From positions 14,570,001 to 14,634,000 of the forward strand of contig NW_027478158.1 in the NCBI RefSeq assembly GCF_051020975.1: 64,000 nt of DNA. The letters run 5' to 3'. Positions 47,926-60,909 of this stretch are shown piece after piece. The stretch comes from Osmia lignaria lignaria. Lineage: Eukaryota; Arthropoda; Insecta; Hymenoptera; Megachilidae. The stretch's first letter is position 1, and every line of letters starts with the position of its first letter. The notes below the pieces were generated by a model. It worked only from the letters and a program-made list of their open reading frames with translations. It searched no databases and was not told where the DNA came from. A program made the position numbers and the translations under genes.

Positions 47926-50586
47926 TAGTGCAGAGTTATCTCAAAGAAAGGGGCCACGGTGTTTCTGTATCTCTATTATGTTGGTGCGGCTTCGGAACTT
48001 TTAAATATCTCGATATATCTCGACAACTACGCTTCTGATCAAAAAACATCATAGAACATAAATTGTAGGAAACATAATTCTCTACAAAAAAGGTCTCTTA
48101 ACATTTTGCCATAGCTCGCTTCGTTTCCGAGATATTTGCAGATATATCTCAAGGGAAGGGGCCTGACGGACATATTTCGAGATATTTCTTCTTCTTGTTG
48201 TTCTTCTTCTGCACAGCTAAGCTGGAAGTGGCATTTACAGCTCGCAATAGTGCAGAGTTATCTCAAAGAAAGGGGCCACGGTGTTTCTGTATCTCTATTA
48301 TGTTGGTGCGGCTTCGGAACTTTTAAATATCTTGATATATCTCGAGAACTACGCATCTGATCAAAAAATATAATGAAACATAAAAAGTAGGAAACTTAAT
48401 TCTCTACAAAAAAGGTCTCTTAACATTTTGCCATAGCTCTCTTCGTTTCCGAGATATTTGCAGATTTATCTCAAGGGAAGGGGCCTGACGGACATATTTC
48501 GAGATATTTCTTCTTCTTGTTGTTCTTCTTCTGCACAGCTAAGCTGGAAGTGGCATTTACAGCTCGCAATAGTGCAGAGTTATCTCAAAGAAAGGGGCCA
48601 CGGTGTTTCTGTATCTCTATTATGTTGGTGCGGCTTCGGAACTTTTAAATATCTTGATATATCTCGAGAACTACGCATCTGATCAAAAAATATCATGAAA
48701 CATAAAAAGTAGGAAACTTAATTCTCTACAAAAAAGGTCTCTTAACATTTTGCCATAGCTCGCTTCGTTTCCGAGATATTTGCAGATTTATCTCAAGCGA
48801 AGGGGCCTGACGGACATATTTCGAGATATTTCTTCTTCTTGTTGTTCTTCTTCTGCACAGCTAAGCTGGAAGTGGCATTTGCGGCTCGCACTAGTGCAGA
48901 GTTATCTCAAAGAAAGGGGCCACGGTGTTTCTGTATCTCTATTATGTTGGTGCGGCTTCGGAACTTTTAAATATCTTGATATACCTCGAGAACTACGCAT
49001 CTGATCAAAAAATATCATAGAACATAAAAAGTAGGAAACTTAATTCTCTACAAAAAAGGTCTCTTAACATTTTGCCATAGCTCGCTTTGTTTCCGAGATA
49101 TTTGCAGATTTATCTCCAGGGAAGGGGCCTGACGGACATATTTCGAGATATTTCTTCTTCTTGTTGTTCTTCTTCTGCACAGCTAAGCTGGAACTGGCAT
49201 TTGCAGCTCGCAATAGTGCAGAGTTATCTCAAAGAAAGGGGCCACGGTGTTTCTGTATCTCTATTATGTTGGTGCGGCTTCGGAACTTTTAAATATCTCG
49301 ATATATCTCGACAACTACGCTTCTGATCAAAAAACATCATAGAACATAAATTGTAGGAAACATAATTCTCTACAAAAAAGGTCTCTTAACATTTTGCCAT
49401 AGCTCGCTTCGTTTCCGAGATATTTGCAGATATATCTCAAGGGAAGGGGCCTGACGGACATATTTCGAGATATTTCTTCTTCTTGTTGTTCTTCTTCTGC
49501 ACAGCTAAGCTGGAAGTGGCATTTACAGCTCGCAATAGTGCAGAGTTATCTCAAAGAAAGGGGCCACGGTGTTTCTGTATCTCTATTATGTTGGTGCGGC
49601 TTCGGAACTTTTAAATATCTTGATATATCTCGAGAACTACGCATCTGATCAAAAAATATCATGAAACATAAAAAGTAGGAAACTTAATTCTCTACAAAAA
49701 AGGTCTCTTAACATTTTGCCATAGCTCTCTTCGTTTCCGAGATATTTGCAGATTTATCTCAAGGGAAGGGGCCTGACGGACATATTTCGAGATATTTCTT
49801 CTTCTTGTTGTTCTTCTTCTGCACAGCTAAGCTGGAAGTGGCATTTACAGCTCGCAATAGTGCAGAGTTATCTCAAAGAAAGGGGCCACGGTGTTTCTGT
49901 ATCTCTATTATGTTGGTGCGGCTTCGGAACTTTTAAATATCTTGATATATCTCGAGAACTACGCATCTGATCAAAAAATATCATGAAACATAAAAAGTAG
50001 GAAACTTAATTCTCTACAAAAAAGGTCTCTTAACATTTTGCCATAGCTCGCTTCGTTTCCGAGATATTTGCAGATTTATCTCAAGCGAAGGGGCCTGACG
50101 GACATATTTCGAGATATTTCTTCTTCTTGTTGTTCTTCTTCTGCACAGCTAAGCTGGAAGTGGCATTTGCGGCTCGCACTAGTGCAGAGTTATCTCAAAG
50201 AAAGGGGCCACGGTGTTTCTGTATCTCTATTATGTTGGTGCGGCTTCGGAACTTTTAAATATCTTGATATACCTCGAGAACTACGCATCTGATCAAAAAA
50301 TATCATAGAACATAAAAAGTAGGAAACTTAATTCTCTACAAAAAAGGTCTCTTAACATTTTGCCATAGCTCGCTTTGTTTCCGAGATATTTGCAGATTTA
50401 TCTCCAGGGAAGGGGCCTGACGGACATATTTCGAGATATTTCTTCTTCTTGTTGTTCTTCTTCTGCACAGCTAAGCTGGAACTGGCATTTGCAGCTCGCA
50501 ATAGTGCAGAGTTATCTCAAAGAAAGGGGCCACGGTGTTTCTGTATCTCTATTATGTTGGTGCGGCTTCGGAACTTTTAAATATCT
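47926..50586 (+). repeat. 4-unit HOR (1,288 bp), two tandem copies
   Basis: Bases 47,926-49,298 match 49,214-50,586. Markers are AAAAAACATC, CATGAAACAT, GCTCTCTTCG, ATCTCAAGCGAAGG, ATACCTCGAG, GCTTTGTTTCC and GGAACTGGCATTTG. One mismatch was seen: A at 48372 versus C at 49660. The flanks that break the match are 47925/49213 and 49299/50587. Confidence 0.9.
49102..49423 (+). repeat. Hybrid unit marking the 4-unit duplication
   Basis: The front carries GCTTTGTTTCC, TCTCCAGGG, GGAACTGGC and CGCAATAG, as does the unit at 50390. The back carries ATCTCGATATATCTCGACAAC and AAAAAACATC, as does the unit at 47814. The switch lies between 49,214 and 49,298. The unit is the product expected from unequal exchange between two units four apart. 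Confidence 0.85.
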
Positions 50587-53388
50587 TGATATATCTCGAG
50601 AACTACGCATCTGATCAAAAAATATCATAGAACATAAAAAGTAGGAAACTTAATTCTCTACAAAAAAGGTCTCTTAACATCTTGCCATAGCTCGCTTCGT
50701 TTCCGAGATATTTGCAGATTTATCTCCAGGGAAGGGGCCTGACGGACATATTTCGAGATATTTCTTCTTCTTGTTGTTCTTCTTCTGCACAGCTAAGCTG
50801 GAAGTGGCATTTGCAGCTCGCAATAGTGCAGAGTTATCTCAAAGAAAGGGGCCACGGTGTTTCTGTATCTCTATTATGTTGGTGCGGCTTCGGAACTTTT
50901 AAATATCTTGATATATCTCGAGAACTACGCATCTGATCAAAAAATATCATAGAACATAAAAAGTAGGAAACTTAATTCTCTACAAAAAAGGTCTCTTAAC
51001 ATTTTGCCATAGCTCGCTTCGTTTCCGAGATATTTGCAGATTTATCTCCAGGGAAGGGGCCTGACGGACATATTTCGAGATATTTCTTCTTCTTGTCGTT
51101 CTTCTTCTGCACAGCTAAACTGGAAGTGGCATTTGCAGCTCGCAATAGTGCAGAGTTATCTCAAAGAAAGGGGCCACGGTGTTTCTGTATCTCTATTATG
51201 TTGGTGCGGCTTCGGAACTTTTAAATATCTTGATATATCTCGAGAACTACGCATCTGATCAAAAAATATCATAGAACATAAAAAGTAGGAAACTTAATTC
51301 TCTACAAAAAAGGTCTCTTAACATTTTGCCATAGCTCGCTTCGTTTCCGAGATATTTGCAGATTTATCTCCAGGGAAGGGGCCTGACGGACATATTTCGA
51401 GATATTTCTTCTTCTTGTTGTTCTTCTTCTGCACAGCTAAGCTGGAAGTGGCATTTACAGCTCGCAATAGTGCAGAGTTATCTCAAAGAAAGGGGCCACG
51501 GTGTTTCTGTATCTCTATTATGTTGGTGCGGCTTCGGAACTTTTAAATATCTTGATATATCTCGAGAACTACGCATCTGATCAAAAAATATCATGAAACA
51601 TAAAAAGTAGGAAACTTAATTCTCTACAAAAAAGGTCTCTTAACATTTTGCCATAGCTCTCTTCGTTTCCGAGATATTTGCAGATTTATCTCAAGGGAAG
51701 GGGCCTGACGGACATATTTCGAGATATTTCTTCTTCTTGTTGTTCTTCTTCTGCACAGCTAAGCTGGAAGTGGCATTTACAGCTCGCAATAGTGCAGAGT
51801 TATCTCAAAGAAAGGGGCCACGGTGTTTCTGTATCTCTATTATGTTGGTGCGGCTTCGGAACTTTTAAATATCTTGATATATCTCGAGAACTACGCATCT
51901 GATCAAAAAATATCATGAAACATAAAAAGTAGGAAACTTAATTCTCTACAAAAAAGGTCTCTTAACATTTTGCCATAGCTCGCTTCGTTTCCGAGATATT
52001 TGCAGATTTATCTCAAGCGAAGGGGCCTGACGGACATATTTCGAGATATTTCTTCTTCTTGTTGTTCTTCTTCTGCACAGCTAAGCTGGAAGTGGCATTT
52101 GCGGCTCGCACTAGTGCAGAGTTATCTCAAAGAAAGGGGCCACGGTGTTTCTGTATCTCTATTATGTTGGTGCGGCTTCGGAACTTTTAAATATCTTGAT
52201 ATACCTCGAGAACTACGCATCTGATCAAAAAATATCATAGAACATAAAAAGTAGGAAACTTAATTCTCTACAAAAAAGGTCTCTTAACATTTTGCCATAG
52301 CTCGCTTTGTTTCCGAGATATTTGCAGATTTATCTCCAGGGAAGGGGCCTGACGGACATATTTCGAGATATTTCTTCTTCTTGTTGTTCTTCTTCTGCAC
52401 AGCTAAGCTGGAACTGGCATTTGCAGCTCGCAATAGTGCAGAGTTATCTCAAAGAAAGGGGCCACGGTGTTTCTGTATCTCTATTATGTTGGTGCGGCTT
52501 CGGAACTTTTAAATATCTTGATATATCTCGAGAACTACGCATCTGATCAAAAAATATCATAGAACATAAAAAGTAGGAAACTTAATTCTCTACAAAAAAG
52601 GTCTCTTAACATCTTGCCATAGCTCGCTTCGTTTCCGAGATATTTGCAGATTTATCTCCAGGGAAGGGGCCTGACGGACATATTTCGAGATATTTCTTCT
52701 TCTTGTTGTTCTTCTTCTGCACAGCTAAGCTGGAAGTGGCATTTGCAGCTCGCAATAGTGCAGAGTTATCTCAAAGAAAGGGGCCACGGTGTTTCTGTAT
52801 CTCTATTATGTTGGTGCGGCTTCGGAACTTTTAAATATCTTGATATATCTCGAGAACTACGCATCTGATCAAAAAATATCATAGAACATAAAAAGTAGGA
52901 AACTTAATTCTCTACAAAAAAGGTCTCTTAACATTTTGCCATAGCTCGCTTCGTTTCCGAGATATTTGCAGATTTATCTCCAGGGAAGGGGCCTGACGGA
53001 CATATTTCGAGATATTTCTTCTTCTTGTCGTTCTTCTTCTGCACAGCTAAACTGGAAGTGGCATTTGCAGCTCGCAATAGTGCAGAGTTATCTCAAAGAA
53101 AGGGGCCACGGTGTTTCTGTATCTCTATTATGTTGGTGCGGCTTCGGAACTTTTAAATATCTTGATATATCTCGAGAACTACGCATCTGATCAAAAAATA
53201 TCATAGAACATAAAAAGTAGGAAACTTAATTCTCTACAAAAAAGGTCTCTTAACATTTTGCCATAGCTCGCTTCGTTTCCGAGATATTTGCAGATTTATC
53301 TCCAGGGAAGGGGCCTGACGGACATATTTCGAGATATTTCTTCTTCTTGTTGTTCTTCTTCTGCACAGCTAAGCTGGAAGTGGCATTT
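49440..53388 (+). repeat. 6-unit HOR (1,932 bp), two tandem copies
   Basis: Bases 49,440-51,456 match 51,372-53,388 with no mismatch found on reading. Markers are the two CATGAAACAT linkers, ATCTCAAGCGAAGG (50068/52000), GGAACTGGC (50390/52322), CATCTTGCC, and CTTGTCGTTC with CTAAACTGG (51034/52966). It overlaps copy 2 of the 4-unit HOR, so the 6-unit event used units already made by the 4-unit event. Confidence 0.92.
51356..51677 (+). repeat. Hybrid unit marking the 6-unit duplication
   Basis: Its first bases (CAGATTTATCTCCAGGG) match the unit at 53288. From 51457 on it matches the unit at 49424 (CATTTACAGC, then CATGAAACAT after the end). The exchange falls between 51,372 and 51,456. Confidence 0.82.
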
Positions 53389-56079
53389 GCAGCTCGCAAT
53401 AGTGCAGAGTTATCTCAAAGAAAGGGGCCACGGTGTTTCTGTATCTCTATTATGTTGGTGCGGCTTCGGAACTTTTAAATATCTTGATATATCTCGAGAA
53501 CTACGCATCCGATCAAAAAATATCATAGAACATAAAAAGTAGGAAACTTAATTCTCTACAAAAAAGGTCTCTTAACATTTTGCCATAGCTCGCTTCGTTT
53601 CCGAGATATTTGCAGATTTATCTCAAGGGAAGGGGCCTGACGGACATATTTCGAGATATTTCTTCTTCTTGTTGTTCTTCTTCTGCACAGCTAAGCTGGA
53701 AGTGACATATGCGGCTCGCACTAGTGCAGAGTTATCTCAAAGAAAGGGGCCACGGTGTTTCTGTATCTCTATTATGTTGGTGCGGCTTCGGAACTTTTAA
53801 ATATCTTGATATATCTCGAGAACTACGCATCTGATCAAAAAATATCATAGAACATAAAAAGTAGGAAACTTAATTCTCTACAAAAAAGGTCTCTTAACAT
53901 TTTGCCATAGCTCGCTTCGTTTCCGAGATATTTGCAGATTTATCTCCAGGGAAGGGGCCTGACGGACATATTTCGAGATATTTCTTCTTCTTGTTGTTCT
54001 TCTTCTGCACAGCTAAGCTGGAAGTGGCATTTGCAGCTCGCAATAGTGCAGAGTTATCTCAAAGAAAGGGGCCACGGTGTTTCTGTATCTCTATTATGTT
54101 GGTGCGGCTTCGGAACTTTTAAATATCTTGATATATCTCGAGAACTACGCATCTGATCAAAAAATATCATAGAACATAAAAAGTAGGAAACTTAATTCTC
54201 TACAAAAAAGGTCTCTTAACATTTTGCCATAGCTCGCTTCGTTTCCGAGATATTTGCAGATTTATCTCAAGGGAAGGGGCCTGACGGACATATTTCGAGA
54301 TATTTCTTCTTCTTGTTGTTCTTCTTCTGCACAGCTAAGCTGGAAGTGGCATTTGCGGCTCGCACTAGTGCAGAGTTATCTCAAAGAAAGGGGCCACGGT
54401 GTTTCTGAATCTCTATTATGTTGGTGCGGCTTCGGAACTTTTAAATATCTCGATATATCTCGAAAACTACGCTTCTGATCAAAAAGTATCATAGAATATA
54501 AATTGTAGGAAACTTAATTCTCTACAAAAAAGGTCTCTTAACATTTTGCCATAGCTCGCTTCGTTTCCGAGATATTTGCAGATTTATCTCAAGGGAAGGG
54601 GCCTGACGGACATATTTCGAGATATTTCTTCTTCTTGTTGTTCTTCTTCTGCACAGCTAAGCTGGAAGTGGCATTTGCGGCTCGCACTAGTGCAGAGTTA
54701 TCTGAAAGAAAGGGGCCACGGTGTTTCTGTATCTCTATTATGTTGGTGCGGCTTCGGAACTTTTAAATATCTTGATATATCTCGAGAACTACGCATCTGA
54801 TCAAAAAATATCATAGAACATAAAAAATAGGAAACTTAATTCTCTACAAAAAAGGTCTCTTAACATTTTGCCATAGCTCGCTTCGTTTCCGAGATATTTG
54901 CAGATTTATCTCCAGGGAAGGGGCCTGACGGACATATTTCGAGATATTTCTTCTTCTTGTTGTTCTTCTTCTGCACAGCTAAGCTGGAAGTGGCATTTGC
55001 AGCTCGCAATAGTGCAGAGTTATCTCAAAGAAAGGGGCCACGGTGTTTCTGTATCTCTATTATGTTGGTGCGGCTTCGGAACTTTTAAATATCTTGATAT
55101 ATCTCGAGAACTACGCATCTGATCAAAAAATATCATAGAACATAAAAAGTAGGAAACTTAATTCTCTACAAAAAAGGTCTCTTAACATTTTGCCATAGCT
55201 CGCTTCGTTTCCGAGATATTTGCAGATTTATCTCCAGGGAAGGGGCCTGACGGACATATTTCGAGATATTTCTTCTTCTTGTTGTTCTTCTTCTGCACAG
55301 CTAAGCTGGAAGTGGCATTTGCAGCTCGCAATAGTGCAGAGTTATCTCAAAGAAAGGGGCCACGGTGTTTCTGTATCTCTATTATGTTGGTGCGGCTTCG
55401 GAACTTTTAAATATCTTGATATATCTCGAGAACTACGCATCTGATCAAAAAATATCATAGGACATAAAAAGTAGGAAACTTAATTCTCTACAAAAAAGGT
55501 CTCTTAACATTTTGCCATAGCTCGCTTCGTTTCCGAGATATTTGCAGATTTATCTCAAGGGAAGGGGCCTGACGGACATATTTCGAGATATTTCTTCTTC
55601 TTGTTGTTCTTCTTCTGCACAGCTAAGCTGGAAGTGGCATTTGCGGCTCGCACTAGTGCAGAGTTATCTCAAAGAAAGGGGCCACGGTGTTTCTGAATCT
55701 CTATTATGTTGGTGCGGCTTCGGAACTTTTAAATATCTCGATATATCTCGAAAACTACGCTTCTGATCAAAAAGTATCATAGAACATAAATTGTAGGAAA
55801 CATAATTCTCTACAAAAAACGTCTCTTAACATTTTGCCATAGCTCGCTTCGTTTCCGAGATATTTGCAGATTTATCTCAAGGGAAGGGGCCTGACGGACA
55901 TATTTCGAGATATTTCTTCTTCTTGTTGTTCTTCTTCTGCACAGCTAAGCTGGAAGTGGCATTTGCGGCTCGCACTAGTGCAGAGTTATCTCAAAGAAAG
56001 GGGCCACGGTGTTTCTGTATCTCTATTATGTTGGTGCGGCTTCGGAACTTTTAAATATCTTGATATATCTCGAGAACTC
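53389..56079 (+). repeat. Units with weak 4-unit periodicity
   Basis: This covers the end of 53288 and the units at 53610, 53932, 54254, 54576, 54898, 55220, 55542 and 55864. The unit at 53610 has GAAGTGACATATGCGG, a G to A change that puts a stop in the recurrent open frame. The units at 54254 and 54576 match 56830 and 57152 (TCTGAATCTC with AAAAAGTATC; then TATCTGAAAG). The units at 54254 and 55542 resemble each other at 1,288 bp. CATAGGACAT follows the unit at 55220 and again 57152. The unit at 55864 with its 3' end GAACTCCGCATC matches 57796 at 1,932 bp. Confidence 0.8.
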
Positions 56080-58526
56080 CGCATCTGATCAAAAAATATC
56101 ATAGAACATAAAAAGTAGGAAACTTAATTCTCTACAAAAAAGGTCTCTTAACATTTTGCCATAGCTCGCTTCGTTTCCGAAATATTTGCAGATTTATCTC
56201 AAGGGAAGGGGCCTGACGGACGTATTTCGAGATATTTCTTCTTCTTGTTGTTCTTCTTCTGCACAGCTAAGCTGGAAGTGGCATTTGCGGCTCGCACTAG
56301 TGCAGAGTTATCTCAAAGAAAGGGGCCACGGTGTTTCTGAATCTCTATTATGTTGGTGCGGCTTCGGAACTTTTAAATATCTCGATATATCTCGAAAACT
56401 ACGCTTCTGATCAAAAAATATCATACAACATAAATTGTAGGAAACATAATTCTCTACAAAAAACGTCTCTTAACATTTTGCCATAGCTCGCTTCGTTTCC
56501 GAGATATTTGCAGATTCAGCTCAAAGGAACGGGCCTGACGGACATATTTCGAGATATTTCTTCTTCTTGTTGTTCTTCTTCTGCACAGCTAAGCTGGAAG
56601 TGGCATTTGCAGCTCGCAATAGTGCAGAGTAATCTCAAAGAAAGGGGCCACGGTGTTTCTGTATCTCTATTATGTTGGTGCGGCTTCGGAACTTTTAAAT
56701 ATCTTGATATATCTCGAGAACTACGCATCTGATCAAAAAATACCATAGAACATAAAAAGTAGGAAACTTAATTCTCTACAAAAAAGGTCTCTTAACATTT
56801 TGCCATAGCTCGCTTCGTTTCCGAGATATTTGCAGATTTATCTCAAGGGAAGGGGCCTGACGGACATATTTCGAGATATTTCTTCTTCTTGTTGTTCTTC
56901 TTCTGCACAGCTAAGCTGGAAGTGGCATTTGCGGCTCGCACTAGTGCAGAGTTATCTCAAAGAAAGGGGCCACGGTGTTTCTGAATCTCTATTATGTTGG
57001 TGCGGCTTCGGAACTTTTAAATATCTCGATATATCTCGAAAACTACGCTTCTGATCAAAAAGTATCATAGAACATAAATTGTAGGAAACTTAATTCTCTA
57101 CAAAAAAGGTCTCTTAACATTTTGCCATAGCTCGCTTCGTTTCCGAGATATTTGCAGATTTATCTCAAGGGAAGGGGCCTGACGGACATATTTCGAGATA
57201 TTTCTTCTTCTTGTTGTTCTTCTTCTGCACAGCTAAGCTGGAAGTGGCATTTGCGGCTCGCACTAGTGCAGAGTTATCTGAAAGAAAGGGGCCACGGTGT
57301 TTCTGTATCTCTATTATGTTGGTGCGGCTTCGGAACTTTTAAATATCTTGATATATCTCGAGAACTACGCATCTGATCAAAAAATATCATAGGACATAAA
57401 AAGTAGGAAACTTAATTCTCTACAAAAAAGGTCTCTTAACATTTTGCCATAGCTCGCTTCGTTTCCGAGATATTTGCATATTTATCTCAAGGGAAGGGGC
57501 CTGACGGACATATTTCGAGATATTTCTTCTTCTTGTTGTTCTTCTTCTGCACAGCTAAGCTGGAAGTGGCATTTGCGGCTCGCACTAGTGCAGAGTTATC
57601 TCAAAGAAAGGGGCCACGGTGTTTCTGAATCTCTATTATGTTGGTGCGGCTTCGGAACTTTTAAATATCTCGATATATCTCGAAAACTACGCTTCTGATC
57701 AAAAAGTATCATAGAACATAAATTGTAGGAAACATAATTCTCTACAAAAAACGTCTCTTAACATTTTGCCATAGCTCGCTTCGTTTCCGAGATATTTGCA
57801 GATTTATCTCAAGGGAAGGGGCCTGACGGACATATTTCGAGATATTTCTTCTTCTTGTTGTTCTTCTTCTGCACAGCTAAGCTGGAAGTGGCATTTGCGG
57901 CTCGCACTAGTGCAGAGTTATCTCAAAGAAAGGGGCCACGGTGTTTCTGTATCTCTATTATGTTGGTGCGGCTTCGGAACTTTTAAATATCTTGATATAT
58001 CTCGAGAACTCCGCATCTGATCAAAAAATATCATAGAACATAAAAAGTAGGAAACTTAATTCTCTACAAAAAAGGTCTCTTAACATTTTGCCATAGCTCG
58101 CTTAGTTTCCGAAATATTTGCAGATTTATCTCAAGGGAAGGGGCCTGACGGACGTATTTCGAGATATTTCTTCTTCTTGTTGTTCTTCTTCTGCACAGCT
58201 AAGCTGGAAGTGGCATTTGCGGCTCGCACTAGTGCAGAGTTATCTCAAAGAAAGGGGCCACGGTGTTTCTGAATCTCTATTATGTTGGTGCGGCTTCGGA
58301 ACTTTTAAATATCTCGATATATCTCGAAAACTACGCTTCTGATCAAAAAATATCATACAACATAAATTGTAGGAAACATAATTCTCTACAAAAAACGTCT
58401 CTTAACATTTTGCCATAGCTCGCTTCGTTTCCGAGATATTTGCAGATTTATCTCAAGGGAAGGGGCCTGACGGACATATTTCGAGATATTTCTTCTTCTG
58501 GTTGTTCTTCTTCTGCACAGCTAAGC
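56080..58526 (+). repeat. 15/17-unit HOR, copy 1
   Basis: Units at 56186 (CCGAAATATTTGC, GACGTATTTCG), 56508 (ATTCAGCTCAAAGG, AGAGTAATCTC, AAATACCATAG), 56830, 57152 (TATCTGAAAG), 57474 (GCATATTTATC), 57796 (GAACTCCGC), 58118 and the start of 58440 (CTTCTGGTTG). Bases 56,080-57,733 match 60,910-62,563 at 4,830 bp without a mismatch found. Bases 57,734-58,526 match 63,208-64,000 at 5,474 bp with two mismatches (58104 and 58473). Confidence 0.9.
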
Positions 58527-60909
58527 TGGAAGTGGCATTTGCGGCTCGCACTAGTGCAGAGTTATCTCAAGGAAAGGGGCCACGGTGTTTCTGTATCTCT
58601 ATTATGTTGGTGCGGCTTCGGAACTTTTAAATATCTTGATATATCTCGAGAACTACGCATCTGATCAAAAAATATCATAGAACATAAAAAGTAGGAAACT
58701 TAATTCTCTACAAAAAAGGTCTCTTAACATTTTGCCATAGCTCGCTTCGTTTCCGAGATATTTGCAGATTTATCTCAAGGGAAGGGGCCTGACGGACATA
58801 TTTCGAGATATTTCTTCTTCTTGTTGTTCTTCTTCTGCACAGCTAAGCTGGAAGTGGCATTTGCGGCTCGCACTAGTGCAGAGTTATCTCAAAGAAAGGG
58901 GCCACGGTGTTTCTGTATCTCTATTATGTTGGTGCGGCTTCGGAACTTTTAAATATCTCGATATATCTCGAAAACTACGCTTCTGATCAAAAAATATCAT
59001 AGAACATAAATTGTAGGAAACATAATGCTCTACAAAAAAGGTCTCTTAACATTTTGCCATAGCTCGCTTCGTTTCCGAGATATTTGCAGATTTATCTCAA
59101 GGGATGGGGCCTGACGGACATATTTCGAGATATTTCTTCTTCTTGTTGTTCTTCTTCTGCACAGCTAAGCTGGAAGTGGCATTTGCGGCTCGCACTAGTG
59201 CAGAGTTATCTCAAAGGAAGGGGCCACGGTGTTTCTGTATCTCTATTATGTTGGTGCGGCTTCGGAACTTTTAAATATCTTGATATATCTCGAGAACTAC
59301 GCATCTGATCAAAAAATATCATAGAACATAAAAAGTAGGAAACTTAATTCTCGACAAAAAAGGTCTCTTAACATTTTGCCATAGCTCGCTTCGTTTCCGA
59401 GATATTTGCAGATTTATCTCAAGGGAAAGGGCCTAACGGACATATTTCGAGATATTTCTTCTTCTTGTTGTTCTTCTTCTGCACAGCTAAACTGGAAGTG
59501 GCATTTCCAGCTCGCAATAGTGCAGAGTTATCTCAAAGAGAGGGGCCACGGTATTTCTGTATCTCTATTATGTTGGTGCGGCTTCGGAACTTTTAAATAT
59601 ATTGATATATCTCGAGAACTACGCATCTGATCAAAAAATATCATAGAAGATAAAAAGTAGCAAACTTAATTCTCTACAAAAAAGGTCTCTTAACATTTTG
59701 CCATAGCTCGCTTCGTTTCCGAGATGTTTGCAGATTTATCTCAAGGGAAGGGGCCTGACGGACATATTTCGAGATATTTCTTCTTCTGGTTGTTCTTCTT
59801 CTGCACAGCTAAGCTGGAAGTGGCATTTGCGGCTCGCACTAGTGCAGAGTTATCTCAAGGAAAGGGGCCACGGTGTTTCTGTATCTCTATTATGTTGGTG
59901 CGGCTTCGGAACTTTTAAATATCTTGATATATCTCGAGAACTACGCATCTGATCAAAAAATATCATAGAACATAAAAAGTAGGAAACTTAATTCTCTACA
60001 AAAAAGGTCTCTTAACATTTTGCCATAGCTCGCTTGGTTTCCGAGATATTTGCAGATTTATCTCAAGGGAAGGGGCCTGACGGACATATTTCGAGATATT
60101 TCTTCTTCTTGTTGTCCTTCTTCTGCACAGCTAAGCTGGAAGTGGCATTTGCGGCTCGCACTAGTGCAGAGTTATCTCAAAGAAAGGGGCCACGGTGTTT
60201 CTGTATCTCTATTATGTTGGTGCGGCTTCGGAACTTTTAAATATCTCGATATATCTCGAAAACTACGCTTCTGATCAAAAAATATCATAGAACATAAATT
60301 GTAGGAAACATAATTCTCTACAAAAAACGTCTCTTAACATTTTGCCATAGCTCGCTTCGTTTCCGAGATATTTGCAGATTCAGCTCAAAGGAACGGGCCT
60401 GACGGACATATTTCGAGATATTTCTTCTTCTTGTTGTTCTTCCTCTGCACAGCTAAGCTGGAAGTGGCATTTGCAGCTCGCAATAGTGCAGAGTTATCTC
60501 AAAGAGAGGGGCCACGGTGTTTCTGTGTCTCTATTATGTTGGTGCGGCTTCGGAACTTTTAAGTATCTTGATATATCTCGCGAACTACGCATCTGATCAA
60601 AAAATATCATAGAACATAAAAAGTAGGAAACTTAATTCTCTACAAAAAAGGTCTCTTAACATTTTGCCATAGCTCGCTTCGTTTCCGAGATATTTGCAGA
60701 TTTATCTCCAGGGAAGGGGCCTGACGGACATATTTCGAGATATTTCTTCTTCTTGTTGTTCTTCTTCTGCACAGCTAAGCTGGAAGTGGCATTTGCAGCT
60801 CGCAATAGTGCAGAGTTATCTCAAAGAAAGGGGCCACGGTGTTTCTGTATCTCTATTATGTTGGTGCGGCTTCGGAACTTTTAAATATCTTGATATATCT
60901 CGAGAACTA
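58527..60909 (+). repeat. Units between the two copies of the 15/17-unit HOR
   Basis: This covers the rest of 58440 and the units at 58762, 59084, 59406, 59728, 60050, 60372 and most of 60694. The units at 58440 and 59728 share CTTCTGGTTG and TCTCAAGGAAAGG (offset 1,288 bp). The unit at 59084 has GGGATGGGGCC. The unit at 59406 is of the AAACTGG/CATTTCCAGC subtype otherwise seen only at 156, 3370 and 10776. The unit at 60050 has TTGTCCTTC, and 60372 is of the ATTCAGCTCAAAGG subtype. Confidence 0.82.
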
